A stretch of DNA of 64,000 nucleotides from Elusimicrobiota bacterium (GCA_009773155.1 WOVA01000014.1:27434-91433); one strand, 5' to 3'. Positions 10,606 through 22,237 are shown, counted from the first letter of the stretch. Numbers and translations are program-made. Notes: generated by a model from the sequence alone, not told the origin.

Positions 10606-11592
10606 TCACCCGGCGGTTTGCCGCATACGGAATACCGCATGATGTAGCACACGCTTAAGGCCGCTATAAAGTGAATGGAGAGGCACGATTAGCCAGCGGG
10701 GAGAACAGGCTATTAGCCACGCCACCGACCTCCATAGAGCTCCGGCATTCCTAACGCCGAAATATTTAGAATACGCCTGAAAATCGTACCCCCCCAGACT
10801 TCTATGAAAAACAAGGTTCTTAAAATTCCGCCATGGTTCCATTCGGGTAACACTATTCTTAGCTTCGTCAGAAACGCTTTTCAAAGACCATATTAACTTG
10901 GGCCACTTGAACATCCAGATATCGAAGGCACGAGGCATCCAATGGGAGTTCCCCAACCTGATAATTATATGGGTATCGGCAATAACGAGCACCGACTTAG
11001 GAAGGGATTCCTGAAATATAACTCCCATGTGTATAAATTCGGTACCATAGTAGGTCTTCCTATCACGCGCCAGCCAAAGACTACGACGTATCACAACAGC
11101 GCCGATAAAGGAAAGACAAATTGCTGCGTCCCTGAGAATAGCGTCCATACAGCCTGGCGGATAAACACGATCCGCTCTCATGTTCATCCGCTGATGCTGC
11201 GTGACAGAGCTAAGGTCTAAACCCCGGAGTTCGGCGTTCACTATCACCAGGTCATGGCCTTGCGCTACGGCTTTCTTTACTGCAGCGACCGCCCCAGGAC
11301 GTAGCAGGTCGTCATCAGTAAAAAACCAGCAGTACTCGCCGCGGGCCAATTCCACGGAATGGTCATAATCTTGATCAACTCCTCCCTTTACAGGGCGCCG
11401 TATATAGCGCACCCGAGCATCCTTAAGCGCGTACTCCCGCATCACGGCTTCGGTATTATCTGTTGAGGCCCCATCTACTACCACAATCTCGACATCCTCC
11501 TCCAACTGCGGAAGAATGCTATCCAAGGTCTCACCAATAAACCCGGCGCGGTTGTACGTAGCGATACAAATTGACAGCAATGGTTCCTTCAT
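10606..11592 (-). CDS. GT2 family glycosyltransferase
   Basis: LLSICIATYNRAGFIGETLDSILPQ, VVDGASTDNTE, FFTDDDLL. Confidence 0.92.
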   Translation of the reverse strand: MKEPLLSICIATYNRAGFIGETLDSILPQLEEDVEIVVVDGASTDNTEAVMREYALKDARVRYIRRPVKGGVDQDYDHSVELARGEYCWFFTDDDLLRPGAVAAVKKAVAQGHDLVIVNAELRGLDLSSVTQHQRMNMRADRVYPPGCMDAILRDAAICLSFIGAVVIRRSLWLARDRKTYYGTEFIHMGVIFQESLPKSVLVIADTHIIIRLGNSHWMPRAFDIWMFKWPKLIWSLKSVSDEAKNSVTRMEPWRNFKNLVFHRSLGGYDFQAYSKYFGVRNAGALWRSVAWLIACSPRWLIVPLHSLYSGLKRVLHHAVFRMRQTAG

Positions 11593-11633
11593 TATTTCCC
11601 CATGTCAACCAGCCATAGCTTCGGCAAAGCTAA

Positions 11634-12863
11634 TTACACTATTTCGATCTCCGGCAACGGAAAGATAAATTTTCCGTCGTTCGCCATAAAATCCTTCTCC
11701 CGTTCCAGGATATTGTTCTTGAAATGCCAGGGCAACACAAAGAAATAATCGGGATTCATAGCCCTGGCATCCTTTTCGGAGACTATCGGGATATTGGTCC
11801 CTGGAGTAAAACACCCGAACTTATCCTTGTTTACTTCAGCGATATACGGAATATGCCGGCGCGTCAAACCACAAAACTGCAAGAGGACGTTTCCCTTCGT
11901 GCTCGCCCCATACCCGATTATCTTTTTACCGTCGTCCACCAGTGCCTGAATCAGCTCTATCAAGTTCTTGCGATGCTTAAAGACTCGCTCCTCGAAATCC
12001 CGATAAGGTTTAGGAGTGTCGAGTCCCATATCGTCCTCCTGCCTTAGCATCCAGTCGATTATAGGTGTATTGGACTCATACTTGGCTTTCCTCTTGCAGG
12101 CGGTAACGGCGAAACTACCGCCGTTTATAGCATTCATCTGAACATCTATCACCCGCATACCGTACTTCTCAAGGAGATTACGCACGACCCGGAAAGAATA
12201 GAACTCGAGGTGTTCATGACATATTGTATCGTAAGAGTTGGTACGCAGCATACTCGGCATATAGCTCTGCTCAAAATGCCACACGCCGTCATCCGCTAGG
12301 ACCGTCTCCACATCTCGCACAAAGCGGCCGGGATCCTCAAGATCGTAGAACATAGCTATCGAAGTTACGATTTTGGCCTTATCCTTGGGGAAAGCGGCCG
12401 CAAAAAGTTCAGCGGAGAAAAAGTCAGGCAGCAGGGCTATCCCTTCCGTGTAGAACTCTTTAAACTTCCTCCCAGTGGGGTCAATCCCCACCTTTCGGCA
12501 TTCCGCCGCATAGGCTTTAAGGGATGTGGCATCATTGCTGCCAATATCAATAACCAAGTCCTTAGCCGAGGGGCGGACCATCTTTTCTAGAAACTCTATT
12601 TTATGTGTTAAATGGCAAACCATCGACGCGTTCAACCCGGAACGATAGCCGTAATTGTCCCCGTACATCTCCCCCAGGTCGTAGGACTGCCGCATCTGCA
12701 ACAAGCCGCTGTCAGGACACCAGACGAGGTCAAGCGGCCCCTTGGTGACCTTTTCCTTGTCCGATTTTGGGAAAACCCCGGTAAGCGACTGCTCGCCCAA
12801 CGAAAGGACATTAATCAGATTCTTACTTCCGCTAATCCGGCATTTCGAAATTTCTGTATACAT
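11634..12863 (-). CDS. SAM-dependent methyltransferase, NDP-sugar C-methyltransferase-type
   Basis: N-terminal C-rich region (KCRISGSKNL...), IDIGSNDATSLKAY motif I, C-terminal KKIIGYGASTKGNVLLQFCG domain. Confidence 0.82.
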   Translation of the reverse strand: MYTEISKCRISGSKNLINVLSLGEQSLTGVFPKSDKEKVTKGPLDLVWCPDSGLLQMRQSYDLGEMYGDNYGYRSGLNASMVCHLTHKIEFLEKMVRPSAKDLVIDIGSNDATSLKAYAAECRKVGIDPTGRKFKEFYTEGIALLPDFFSAELFAAAFPKDKAKIVTSIAMFYDLEDPGRFVRDVETVLADDGVWHFEQSYMPSMLRTNSYDTICHEHLEFYSFRVVRNLLEKYGMRVIDVQMNAINGGSFAVTACKRKAKYESNTPIIDWMLRQEDDMGLDTPKPYRDFEERVFKHRKNLIELIQALVDDGKKIIGYGASTKGNVLLQFCGLTRRHIPYIAEVNKDKFGCFTPGTNIPIVSEKDARAMNPDYFFVLPWHFKNNILEREKDFMANDGKFIFPLPEIEIV

Positions 12864-12930
12864 TTTAGACACTCTCCCGTTATCTATATACAATCATCAA
12901 ACCTCAACAACATCTACACCCGTTAACCCG

Positions 12931-14829
12931 TTAGCTCCTCCCTAAAACGAAAAGATCGGGCACGTCAAGAAACAGGCGACTATTTCGCCCCCCGCACGGC
13001 AGTTTTTTTACGACAAAAGTCGCGAACGTATACCGATACTTATTCAGATAGCTAAAATCTGGACTCACACAATCCCAATTAGGCACATCTACGAGACTGC
13101 AGTTTGGCATTGCCGCCAACAACCGGACCTGCAAATCATGCTTGGTATAAAAACGCAAATTACACTCCGGCTTAGGATCCCCGGACCTCCAACCGTCCAG
13201 ATAATCACAAGTCAATATTGCCACTCCGCCGGGAGCCAATAAAGCATCGACACACTTAACAAAAGCTCCGTCATCGGGATCATGCTCGATTACCGAGGTA
13301 GAGAAGATTATGTCGTAGGAATTTTCCACCGTGGTTGGTTTAGTAAAATACTCCTGCAAGGAATAATTCAATACAGGGTCTATCTCTTCAAGTTTAATCC
13401 CCAACTTTCTCAAACTGATAGCTGCAGTATCCTCATAACTCCCCACACATAAGACTTTTGAGTTGGACCGGCCCTTTGCATATCGACAGACAGCATCAAG
13501 AACAAAAGCCTGCTGGACGTTTGCCTCGGGGATTTTCTTTGCGATAGTCTTAGGAGCGAGCTCGGCCAATTTAGCGATTGTGGCAGCATACAAAGCTCTC
13601 GCGCTATCATCCAGTATCCTGTTCAACGGGATTTCCCCCTCAAGCGGGGAGTACTGAACAGACGTGGAAGGGAGCACCTCGTCACCAACAGGAGTGTCGG
13701 AATCCCTAAGCCAAGAGAAATGTCTATTTGGTTTCGACAGAACCCGGTTCAGATTAAAATGCAATTTTCTCAAGCGGGATCCTTCAACGAGCGGCTCGCA
13801 CCTTCCACGCGCCAAGACTCCCGTCAATATCCTCTCATATTCCCACAACAGATTATCAGGCCCCCATGCCTCGTAATACTTGCTGAGTGGGGCAAACCCG
13901 TTTTTAACGATAGTAGTTAAAGCATTTTGAGATATGCGTACAGACGGCTCGACATTCATCAAGTGGCGAAACATCGAAGCATCGGAAATTGCAACTGGCC
14001 GCTGAACCGCCAAAGCGTTATCTAGTGCGCTGGAAATCCCCCGACCACCGCAATCCTCATATAAGAAAACATTGACCGTATTCTGAGCCAAAAAGTCTAA
14101 GACAGCCTCGTTACTCATATAATCGTGGGTTACGGTTAACCTAATCCCGGGTTTAAAATTGATTTCGCGGCATTTGTCTGCAATTCTTCGGGCCGAGACC
14201 CCATCTCTATCGCCATAATCCGCGGGAGGGATGTGAAATCTAATTAGCGCGTTATCAGACGCCTGCTGCACCACATTAACAATTCTTTCAAAACCCTTAT
14301 TGGGCATACCGAACCCATAACTTCCGACAGTCAAGATCTCCGGAACCGGGAAGTTGTTTCTATAGCGGGGAATAAGCCGGCCAGTTTTGTATACCAAAGG
14401 ATTCAAAAGACGCAACGTTGGATCCGGAGCGATGTAGTAATCGAAAATGGAACTCGCAAGTCTCCGCTCCCCTCCCGCCACAAAGAGATTACGATAAGCT
14501 ATTGCAGAATCCGCAACAGCCTGTGTGACTTCATGGATGATTCCAATTTGGAGAACAGGCATATCCGAAATATTATTTCGATACAAGCGAGGAGCCAATT
14601 TAGTCGTAAGCCATGGCATTACCGAAGGATAATAATTATATATGGCCACTGCAGGGGACTCTCTGGATATCGCCGCTTGGACTTCCTCAAGGGAGGAAAC
14701 CTCAGTCCACTGGAATTTAAACTTATTTGAGCGCTTTAAAACCTCAAAAACATTTTTTCCGAATTCATAAACACCACATTTAGAACTGCGGTGCGAGAAA
14801 AACAATACATTATGGGTCATTATGTTCAA
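12931..14829 (-). CDS. bifunctional glycosyltransferase-like / SAM methyltransferase fusion
   Basis: N-terminal half GT-B-like (EILTVGSYGFGMPNKGFERIV...FLYEDCGGRGISSALDNALAVQRPVAIS); C-terminal half FSTSVIEHDPDDGAFVKCVDALLAPGGVAILTCDY. Confidence 0.7.
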   Translation of the reverse strand: MNIMTHNVLFFSHRSSKCGVYEFGKNVFEVLKRSNKFKFQWTEVSSLEEVQAAISRESPAVAIYNYYPSVMPWLTTKLAPRLYRNNISDMPVLQIGIIHEVTQAVADSAIAYRNLFVAGGERRLASSIFDYYIAPDPTLRLLNPLVYKTGRLIPRYRNNFPVPEILTVGSYGFGMPNKGFERIVNVVQQASDNALIRFHIPPADYGDRDGVSARRIADKCREINFKPGIRLTVTHDYMSNEAVLDFLAQNTVNVFLYEDCGGRGISSALDNALAVQRPVAISDASMFRHLMNVEPSVRISQNALTTIVKNGFAPLSKYYEAWGPDNLLWEYERILTGVLARGRCEPLVEGSRLRKLHFNLNRVLSKPNRHFSWLRDSDTPVGDEVLPSTSVQYSPLEGEIPLNRILDDSARALYAATIAKLAELAPKTIAKKIPEANVQQAFVLDAVCRYAKGRSNSKVLCVGSYEDTAAISLRKLGIKLEEIDPVLNYSLQEYFTKPTTVENSYDIIFSTSVIEHDPDDGAFVKCVDALLAPGGVAILTCDYLDGWRSGDPKPECNLRFYTKHDLQVRLLAAMPNCSLVDVPNWDCVSPDFSYLNKYRYTFATFVVKKLPCGGRNSRLFLDVPDLFVLGRS

Positions 14830-14845
14830 CTCCTGGAATAAGTCA

Positions 14846-16351
14846 CTAGCCGTATATCAACTTAACTCTGCTTAAGTACTTATAGGCCTCGCCTCTAATG
14901 CTTGGCGCTGCCATTACTACCCCTATGGCCGTCAAAAGGAAAATTGCCGCCAGATAAAAACCCACAAAAACCGTGGTCCCGGTTTGATTAAGCAACAATC
15001 GCCCCAAGCCAGCAACGACGAGGCTGACAAAAAACGGTCCACCCACATCCACAATATACCAATGCCACTTTTCGGTGCGCAACAGCTTAAAATGCATAAC
15101 AGGGATTTCAAACACAAGATATCCAAGGTTCAAAAGAAGCCATGCAAATGCAGCCCCAGTTGCCCCATAGCGGTCAGCCATAAGAATTATCCCTGGCACC
15201 ACAAGCACAACCGCCACGATGTTTTTAATCACCGACAACCGTGTCCACCCGAACGCCAATTGAAGCGCATAAGGCGGATTCATGAGCCCATTAAGCGCCG
15301 AACCGCAGACCAGAATGCTAACCAAAAGATATGTCTGAGCGGCCGTCGCATTGGAATGCGTCCAAAACAACATAACTTCATAGGAGAATAGTACTAAAAT
15401 AGCCGCAACCGGCAGAATCAAAACCGAAATAAATTGACAACTCTTGTGATAAATTCTAATAAGTTCCGGCATATCACTAATTGCAACAAGTTGTGTGAAC
15501 TTAGGATATATACTGTAAAAGACAGGAGTAAAAAGTTTAGCCAAACTCATCGAAACCATTGTCGCAAGAGTATAATATCCGAATGCCTCCAATGACAACA
15601 TCTTACTCAAAATCACTTTATCGATTTGAGTAAGAATTACCGTCAGTATCGAGACCCCACTCATGCCAGCCGTAAATCGCCACACTCCTGATAATATTTT
15701 CATGCGGAATGTCGCACGATTTAATGTTTTTGGGAGCCTTCTCCATAAAAAATATCCCAAAAAAGATACCGAAAAAATGCCTACCACAACTTGCCAAACA
15801 AAGTATGCTTGAATAGTAGGAGAAACCAACCAAAGCACTAGAAGCGCCCCCCCCGAGCGCAAAATGGCCATCACCCCATTGATTATGTTTACAAGGACCT
15901 GCTCCTGCAATCCCATTAGTCCACCAGAATAAAATCCAGCGGGCATCTGAAGAGCAATTATAAACCCCATCATAACGCAAGACTGCTCAATTGACAGTAG
16001 CGATAACTGTCCAGGCCTCACCCAGTTGTGAGAAATATACTGTGAGAGAATCAAAACTCCGAACGCAACAAATATCGCGACGCCCCAATAAACTATTTCC
16101 AATGTGCGCACTAAATCACGCATTTCATCTTCTCTCCCCTTCAATGCGGAAAGCCTGGCGGTTTCACGAGTTAAAGTAGCGCTCAATCCCAAGTCCAGCA
16201 AACTTAAAACACCCTGCAAAGTAAAAAAGAATCCTATCAGGCCCCAAGCCTCAATGCCGAGAATTCTGATATAAAACGGAATAAAGATTAAACTGACAAG
16301 CGTTTGCCACGCGCTCCCTAAAAAATTAGCGACAATATTACGTCTAACCAT
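14846..16351 (-). CDS. oligosaccharide flippase (Wzx-type)
   Basis: 12-14 TM polysaccharide transporter: RRNIVANFLGSAWQTLVSLIFIPFYIRILGIEAWGLIGFFFTLQG. Confidence 0.92.
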   Translation of the reverse strand: MVRRNIVANFLGSAWQTLVSLIFIPFYIRILGIEAWGLIGFFFTLQGVLSLLDLGLSATLTRETARLSALKGREDEMRDLVRTLEIVYWGVAIFVAFGVLILSQYISHNWVRPGQLSLLSIEQSCVMMGFIIALQMPAGFYSGGLMGLQEQVLVNIINGVMAILRSGGALLVLWLVSPTIQAYFVWQVVVGIFSVSFLGYFLWRRLPKTLNRATFRMKILSGVWRFTAGMSGVSILTVILTQIDKVILSKMLSLEAFGYYTLATMVSMSLAKLFTPVFYSIYPKFTQLVAISDMPELIRIYHKSCQFISVLILPVAAILVLFSYEVMLFWTHSNATAAQTYLLVSILVCGSALNGLMNPPYALQLAFGWTRLSVIKNIVAVVLVVPGIILMADRYGATGAAFAWLLLNLGYLVFEIPVMHFKLLRTEKWHWYIVDVGGPFFVSLVVAGLGRLLLNQTGTTVFVGFYLAAIFLLTAIGVVMAAPSIRGEAYKYLSRVKLIYG

Positions 16352-16385
16352 CCATTAATCCTAAAATACCATAAAGGCCCATTGG

Positions 16386-17666
<1,281 letters not shown>

Positions 17667-17683
17667 TTTCTTCCTCGCGCAAG

Positions 17684-18961
17684 TTATTCTTCCAGCAGCC
17701 ATTCCCGGGCCGGCACGACCCTCACGGCGTTGCCGGCGGCTTTTTCCCGGCCGGAGGCGTCCATGGTCACTATGGTCATGGAAGAGGAGCCTAAACGCTC
17801 CGCCGCGCCCCGCAGGGCGCGCAGTTCGCGTTCCCGGGTCTCCGGCGCGGCCATCGAACTGCATACCTGTATAAGATCGGGAGCCCCGCCGCCCGGGGGG
17901 CGGCAGAGAAAATCCACCTCGTGCCCGCGCCTCGTATCGCTGTAATAGACCGGGGAGCGGCCGCGGCGCAGCAGTTCCAGGAAAACGAGATTTTCCAGCA
18001 GGCGGCCTTCGTTCCTGCCGCCGGAGACCGATATGGCGCGCAGCATGGCCGTATCTATGCCGTATATCTTGCGCGGCAGGCGCACGCGCTGCCTGGCCTT
18101 GTGCGAAAAAGCCTCCACGGCGAAAAAGAGGTACGCCTCCTCCATATAGGAGAGATAATTCTTGACGGTGTGGACGCTCCCGAGGGAATAGGCGTCCGCG
18201 ACGTTCTTATAGGAGAAACGCGAGGCGAAGTTATCGGCGGTATAAAGGGCTATATCCCTGAGGGTCCTTATATGCCGCACCCCGTGGCGGACGGCTATAT
18301 CCTGGACCAGGACCTTATCGTAGAGATCGCGCAGGTACGCCTTTTTGTCGGCGATAAGGGGCAGTTCCGGGAAGCCGCCCCGGTCGAAATAGCCGGCGAA
18401 GGCCGAGGCCAGGGCCGCCCTGGCGCGGGTGCCGGTCCCCTGACCGGCGGTCCCGCGCTCCTCCGAACGCAGGTATTCCCGGAAAGAATACGGGTATATC
18501 TCGAAAACCTTATGACGGCCGGTGAGATGCGTGGCCAGGTCGCGGCTCAGCAGATGCGCGTTGCTTCCCGTAACGACGACTTTGATGCCGCCGCGCTGCA
18601 GGCGGGAGGCGAAAAGCTCCCACCTGGCGATATTCTGTATTTCGTCGAGCAGGAGATACTCAAACCCGGGGCGCAGTTCATGGAGAGTCTCCAGGAGCAG
18701 GTCCAGGTCGCCCGTCTTGAGGTCCGCCAGTCTTTCGTCGTCGAAATTGACGTAGGCGTAAGGCAGGCCGCGCAGGACGCGATGGGCCAGGACGGATTTG
18801 CCGCAGCGGCGGACGCCGCTGATCACTTTTATCAGGCCGTCGGACAATGACCCGCGCAGTTCCTTTTCCAGGAGGCGCTCGACCCGGCACCTGGAGAGGA
18901 TGGCCGGAATATCCTCCGTCTGGTCCGCGATGACCCGCCTTAGTTTAGCTTTATCTGCCAT
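17684..18961 (-). CDS. AAA ATPase with DUF4143
   Basis: VISGVRRCGKSVLAHRVL, YLLLDEIQNI, VTGSNAHLLSRDLATHLTGR, RGHEVDFLC. Confidence 0.9.
   Translation of the reverse strand: MADKAKLRRVIADQTEDIPAILSRCRVERLLEKELRGSLSDGLIKVISGVRRCGKSVLAHRVLRGLPYAYVNFDDERLADLKTGDLDLLLETLHELRPGFEYLLLDEIQNIARWELFASRLQRGGIKVVVTGSNAHLLSRDLATHLTGRHKVFEIYPYSFREYLRSEERGTAGQGTGTRARAALASAFAGYFDRGGFPELPLIADKKAYLRDLYDKVLVQDIAVRHGVRHIRTLRDIALYTADNFASRFSYKNVADAYSLGSVHTVKNYLSYMEEAYLFFAVEAFSHKARQRVRLPRKIYGIDTAMLRAISVSGGRNEGRLLENLVFLELLRRGRSPVYYSDTRRGHEVDFLCRPPGGGAPDLIQVCSSMAAPETRERELRALRGAAERLGSSSMTIVTMDASGREKAAGNAVRVVPAREWLLEE
18431..18448. repeat. palindromic REP-like insert GCCGGTC-CCCT-GACCGGC in ATPase CDS
   Basis: Same 18-mer as 43108-43125 in rfbB; encodes AGQGTG in frame. 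Confidence 0.7.
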
Positions 18962-18977
18962 GTTCAGACTCTACCAT

Positions 18978-18999
18978 TTATTGCAGTATACTGCAATAA
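18978..18999. promoter_or_regulatory. 22-bp perfect palindrome TTATTGCAGTATACTGCAATAA upstream of DUF4143 ATPase
   Basis: Perfect palindrome 17 nt upstream of start; further half-site ACTGCATTAA at 19021-19030. Confidence 0.6.
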
Positions 19000-19042
19000 G
19001 TTGCCTATTTAGTGCATTACACTGCATTAAGTCCCCGCCCTG

Positions 19043-20446
19043 TCAGACTCCGGCGGCGCTTTTGCGGCCGTAAATGTCCCCGAAGCGGACGATATCGTCC
19101 TCGCCGGTATATTCCCCGTTCTGCACCTCTATCATCTCCAGCGGCACCCGGCCGGGATTCTCCAGGCGGTGGCTGGTGGACTTGGGCACGTAGGTGCTTT
19201 CGTTCTCATGCACCATCGAAACTTTCTTGCCTATCGTGACCTTGGCGGTGCCTTTCACTATTATCCAATGCTCGCTGCGGTGATAGTGCAGCTGATGGCT
19301 GAGCTTCTGGTTGGGCTTCACCACGATGCGTTTGATCTTGTAGCGCGGGCCCTCTTCGAGCACGGTATAAGAACCCCAGGGACGGTAGGTGGTGGTATGC
19401 TCCACCACCTCCTTGCGCTTGCGCTCCTTGAGCTGGTCCACCACTTCCTTGACCCGCTGGGCCTGGCCCTTTTTGACCACCAGCAGGGCGTCTTCCGTAT
19501 CGATTATTATCAGGTCCTTGACGCCAACGACTGAGATGAGGCGCTTGCCGCCGTAAACCGTGGTATTGCGGGTATCAAGGTCCAGCACGTCGCCGATATT
19601 GACGTTGCCCGAGGCGTCGGGCTTTACGACCTCGTGCAGCGAGTCCCAGGAGCCGACGTCGGACCAGAGTATGGTCATAGGGAGCACGGCGGCGCGTCTG
19701 GACTTCTCCATTACGGCGTAGTCGATGGAGATGGCCGGCATGGACTTGAATTCGGAAACCATTTTGGCGAAAGAGGCGCCCATCCGGCGGCTGATCTCGG
19801 GAGCGTAAGCCTTGAATTCGGAAAGCATCGTGCCGATGGTGAACGAGAACATCCCCGAATTCCAGTAATAATCCCCCGCCTTAAGATATCCACCGGCGGT
19901 CTTGAGGTCCGGCTTCTCGGCGAACCTGGCGACTTTGAAGACTCCCCCGCCCTGGGATGAACCCTTGCGGATATAGCCGTAACCGGTCTCGGGCCGGGAC
20001 GGTTTTATGCCGAAAGTCACTATGCCGCCCGCCTTGGCCGCGGTTTCGGCCTGCCCGGCGTAGGCGGCGAATTTTTCCACCGGCTCTATGATATGGTCCG
20101 AGGGGCAGATGAAGATGACCTCGTCCTTGCCGCATTTGAGCTTCTCCTGGCAGTATTTGATGACCAGCGCTATGGCCGGCGCGGTATTGCGGCCGACGGG
20201 CTCGAGGATGACATTGTCGGCTATGGAGGGCGAAACGGAGCGCAGGTCTTCCTGCACGTGGAAGCGGTAATCCTCGTTGGTGATGACGAAGATGTCCTTG
20301 AGCGGCACTACGGCCGCGAGGCGCTCCACCGTCTGGCAGAGCAGCGATTTCCCCCCGTTGAGCTTTATGAACTGCTTGGGCAGGCCGTAGCGCGAGACCG
20401 GCCAGAGCCTGGTGCCGGACCCGCCGGCGAGTATGACAGCCTTCAT
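19043..20446 (-). CDS. manC: mannose-1-phosphate guanylyltransferase / mannose-6-phosphate isomerase
   Basis: [79 protein letters not shown]. Confidence 0.96.
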   Translation of the reverse strand: MKAVILAGGSGTRLWPVSRYGLPKQFIKLNGGKSLLCQTVERLAAVVPLKDIFVITNEDYRFHVQEDLRSVSPSIADNVILEPVGRNTAPAIALVIKYCQEKLKCGKDEVIFICPSDHIIEPVEKFAAYAGQAETAAKAGGIVTFGIKPSRPETGYGYIRKGSSQGGGVFKVARFAEKPDLKTAGGYLKAGDYYWNSGMFSFTIGTMLSEFKAYAPEISRRMGASFAKMVSEFKSMPAISIDYAVMEKSRRAAVLPMTILWSDVGSWDSLHEVVKPDASGNVNIGDVLDLDTRNTTVYGGKRLISVVGVKDLIIIDTEDALLVVKKGQAQRVKEVVDQLKERKRKEVVEHTTTYRPWGSYTVLEEGPRYKIKRIVVKPNQKLSHQLHYHRSEHWIIVKGTAKVTIGKKVSMVHENESTYVPKSTSHRLENPGRVPLEMIEVQNGEYTGEDDIVRFGDIYGRKSAAGV

Positions 20447-21003
20447 AGTTTCCCCAGTATAGGCATTATTTTCCTCGGTATATCCTCTTCCGGTTTTATG
20501 GCGGCCAGGGGTTTAAGTCTTTCAAGTATGGTTTTTTTATCCAGGGCCGCGCCCTGACGCGCCACTATAGTGCGAAGGTCGGCCAGGTCTTTATCCCTGC
20601 AGGCGAAAGCTTTCATCACGGCCAGGTCCTCGGCCGAGCAGGTAAGCAGCCTTACCGACGGCGAAAAATCGAAGTAAGACGCCCTGTCGATTATCTCTTC
20701 CTCGAAGTCGAAAGCGGCGAGCGAGATATCGAACCTGGCGCCGTTGCCGGCTTCCACCGGCAAAACCCTGTTGTCGCGCGCGAAGGCCACGGCGTCGTTT
20801 ATCCGGGGCCGGTACGCGGCGATTATTTCGCGCGCCACTTCTTCTTCCCCGCCGAAACCGGTCAGCAGGGAGATATCCGCGTCCAGCGTAAGGCGCGGCT
20901 CGCCCCAGCGCTGAAGGGCTATGCCGCCTATAAAGCAGAATTTCCAGCGTTTGCCGGCCAGGAAGCGCTGCAGTTCGCCGGCGGCTTCAAAAAGAGTTTT
21001 CAT
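20443..21003 (-). CDS. AbiEii-like nucleotidyltransferase
   Basis: MKTLFEAAGELQRFLAGKRWKFCFIGGIALQRWGEPRLTLDADISLL (GG...DAD). Confidence 0.7.
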   Translation of the reverse strand: MKTLFEAAGELQRFLAGKRWKFCFIGGIALQRWGEPRLTLDADISLLTGFGGEEEVAREIIAAYRPRINDAVAFARDNRVLPVEAGNGARFDISLAAFDFEEEIIDRASYFDFSPSVRLLTCSAEDLAVMKAFACRDKDLADLRTIVARQGAALDKKTILERLKPLAAIKPEEDIPRKIMPILGKL

Positions 21004-21212
21004 GGGCGCAGCCTCTTGAAATATTTCCGCATCTCCACCATCCCGGTCAAGGGCCGGTCGTAAGTTTTCATGGCGCACAGATACGCGTCTTCCAGCAGAA
21101 GAATGGCGTTGGCCGTGTCGCCGGAGGCTATTTCCGCCTGCCGCAGGGGTTCCATGGCCCGGGCGGAACGCAGCCATTGGCCGGCGCAGGCGCGCATGTC
21201 CCCGGCGGTCAT
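21000..21212 (-). CDS. small (70 aa) protein partnered with nucleotidyltransferase
   Basis: 4-nt overlaps with both neighbours; MTAGDMRACAGQWLRSARAMEPLRQAEIASGDTANAILLLEDAYLCAMKTYDRP. Confidence 0.6.
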   Translation of the reverse strand: MTAGDMRACAGQWLRSARAMEPLRQAEIASGDTANAILLLEDAYLCAMKTYDRPLTGMVEMRKYFKRLRP

Positions 21213-22237
21213 AACCGCACCTTCTTTCCGTCGAGACGGTTAAGTTCCGCTTCTACCATGATACGGGCCAGTTCCTCGAACTTCGTCTTCGGCTCCCAGC
21301 CCAGGACCCTTTTCGCCTTGGCGGCGTCGCCGACCAGTTCTTTCACGTCGGCCGGGCGATAGAATTCTTTAGAGACCTCGACCCTGACCCTGCCGGTAGC
21401 GGCGTCGACGCCCTTTTCTTCCAGGCCCGCGCCCTTCCATTCCAGCCCGACGCCGGCGGCGGCAAAAACGGTGCCGATAAAATCGCGCACGGAGTGGACC
21501 TCGCCGGTGGCCAGGATATAATCGTCGGCCGCGGGCTGCTGGAGGACGCGCCACATGGCGTCGACATATTCCCGGGCGTAACCCCAGTCGCGCAGCGCGT
21601 CCAGGTTGCCGACGGCGACTTTCTCCTGGAGGCCCCTGCCGATGCGGGCCGCGGCGGAGGCGATCTTGCGGGTCACGAATTCCTCGCCGCGCAGGGGGCT
21701 TTCGTGGTTGAACAGTATGCCGTTGCAGGCGTATATATTCTGCGTCTGGCGGTAATTTACCGTGAGCCAATGGGCGTAGAGCTTGCTGACGGCGTACGGG
21801 CTCCTGGGATGAAAATCGGTGGTCTCGTTCTTCTGCGCGCTGCCCACGCTGCCGAAAAGTTCCGCCGTGCTGGCCTGGAAGAACCGGGCCTGCGGGCAGG
21901 TCTTGCGTACGCCTTCCAGCAGCCGGGCCACGCCCACCGCGTTCACCTCCGCGGTAAGGACCGGCCGGGTAAAGGAGGTCAGCACGAAACTCTGGGCGGC
22001 GAAGTTGTATATCTCGTCGGGCCGGACGCTTGCGAGCGCGGCGCATATGCCGGGCTCGTCCAGAAGGTCGAGCGCGACCTCCCTGACCCTGCCCTCTATC
22101 CCCAGCTCGCGCAGGCGCCAGGCCCCGGCGTCGCCGGGGATATCGGCGCCGCAGACCTCGTAGCCTTTTTCCAGCAGGAAACGGGACAGGTACGCCCCGT
22201 CCTGTCCGCGATAGCCGGTGATCAGCGCTTTCTTCAT
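21209..22237 (-). CDS. gmd: GDP-mannose 4,6-dehydratase-family protein (paralog 1)
   Basis: [75 protein letters not shown]. Confidence 0.9.
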   Translation of the reverse strand: MKKALITGYRGQDGAYLSRFLLEKGYEVCGADIPGDAGAWRLRELGIEGRVREVALDLLDEPGICAALASVRPDEIYNFAAQSFVLTSFTRPVLTAEVNAVGVARLLEGVRKTCPQARFFQASTAELFGSVGSAQKNETTDFHPRSPYAVSKLYAHWLTVNYRQTQNIYACNGILFNHESPLRGEEFVTRKIASAAARIGRGLQEKVAVGNLDALRDWGYAREYVDAMWRVLQQPAADDYILATGEVHSVRDFIGTVFAAAGVGLEWKGAGLEEKGVDAATGRVRVEVSKEFYRPADVKELVGDAAKAKRVLGWEPKTKFEELARIMVEAELNRLDGKKVRL

